Origin: Craspedostauros australis
Taxonomy: Eukaryota; Bacillariophyta; Bacillariophyceae; Mastogloiales; Achnanthaceae
DNA length: 64,000 nucleotides
Reading direction: 5' to 3'
Assembly (NCBI GenBank): GCA_026770025.1
Contig: JAMXDE010000058.1
Span: forward strand, 186,001 to 250,000
A model generated the notes under the pieces. It did no database searches, was not told where the DNA came from, and was given only the letters and a program-made list of their open reading frames with translations. Position numbers and translations under genes: made by a program. Shown piece after piece: positions 63,408 through 64,000 of this stretch; positions within the stretch are counted from its first letter, which is position 1; each line of letters starts with the position of its first letter.

Positions 63408-64000
63408 CTTCCTGGTGCGAGTGTGCGAACTGCTGGTTTGGCTTGGCTTGGTCTGGTCCGGTTTGCTGTTTGTTGCTTGCTGTTTGTGTTGTTGCTTCTC
63501 GGTTGATTGCAAAGACGGATTCTTGATGAATTATGTTGGTGTTGCTTCTGTTGTGCAGTATGAGAGCAGTGATCAGACAGACAGCACCCGAGAGACCAGG
63601 CCAGACAGAGTATGGCACTTGTACGAGTATGTGGGTGGGTTTCTGGTGTGCGGCTTCTTGCTTTTATGCTGGTTGACTGGAGCAAGGAAGCGAGCTTGCG
63701 CCTTCTTGTCTGTCTGGCGAAGAATTCGGACTCGTTTTCGATTCTGCTGGGGTGCGGGTTCGACCTGAGATGATCAGTCGATGATGCTCTTCTTATTGCC
63801 TTGTCCCCCCTTGGTTGTGATGGGCTGCTTGGGGTTGCAATAAATGTCAACGCTGTCGGTGGTCGCAGTCAATGCGGATGGTGACCTTGAAGCGAGATGG
63901 TCGTGGGGAACACGAGAGTGGAGTTGACAGTCGATGTCCGGCGGCCGTATTGTGCGTTCTTCCGTTGACGAGTCTGATTGCCTTTTGCTGTCTCGATGTT
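63408..64000. other. upstream region of HSF-2 to the window edge
   Basis: About 590 bases that should carry the HSF-2 leader and promoter. A GGCTTGGCTTGGTCTGG repeat lies near 63437-63455. No gene is supported up to the edge. Confidence 0.45.

Noticed and set aside
1-64000. CRISPR arrays, bacterial operons, rRNA genes and transposons
   Set aside because: Eukaryotic gene structure throughout; no regularly spaced repeats, no transposase or reverse transcriptase motifs and no terminal repeats were seen by eye.

Overview
The window looks like nuclear DNA of a silicified diatom, plausibly a centric (Thalassiosirales-like) species. The evidence is a chitin synthase fused to a cytochrome-b5-like domain, two secreted SET / aminopropyltransferase / AdoMetDC-like fusion proteins of the kind proposed to make or attach long-chain polyamines in diatoms, a plastid-targeted enzyme with an ASAFAP-type transit motif, two heat-shock-factor genes (an expanded family in diatoms), short GT-AG introns of about 160-390 nt, and long Asn/Gln/Ser-rich low-complexity stretches. 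I see no tRNA, rRNA, CRISPR array or convincing mobile element. Sixteen protein genes can be supported; eight of them (seven introns each joined by in-frame GT-AG sites, two in the chitin synthase) were assembled by reading splice sites.

Left part (1-31 kb): a partial GYF-like protein gene leaves the window on the left (minus). A three-exon chitin synthase (8788-1590, minus) follows, then 4.4 kb with no gene I can support. A cluster of three MORN-repeat genes comes next: MORN-1 (13240-18372, +) and MORN-2 (21673-18694, -) are convergent paralogues, a PRCC-like gene lies between, and MORN-3 (24788-28159, +) is intronless. A small linker-histone-like gene sits at 29987-30472 (+).

Middle (32-51 kb): a cysteine-rich secreted type I membrane protein with an RXL-like site and a silicanin-like layout (32294-33403, +), a membrane-anchored aldehyde dehydrogenase (36093-34045, -), and the two tandem fusion genes (42279-37975 and 47530-43314, both minus). 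Each fusion has a signal peptide, a SET lysine methyltransferase domain, a spermidine-synthase-like domain, a bacterial-type AdoMetDC-like domain whose self-cleaving serine is gone, and a long unassigned C-terminus. A plastid aldo/keto reductase (50503-48932, -) follows.

Right part (51-64 kb): a leucine-rich-repeat protein (+), a Gln/His-rich protein with a possible dsRNA-binding-like C-terminus (+), and two heat-shock-factor genes (both minus) separated by 3.9 kb of apparently non-coding DNA.

Functionally the centre of the window is suggestive of cell-wall building: chitin synthesis, a possible silica-vesicle membrane protein, and enzymes that could methylate lysines and carry polyamine chemistry in the secretory pathway. 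The link is inferred from domain content and location, not shown.
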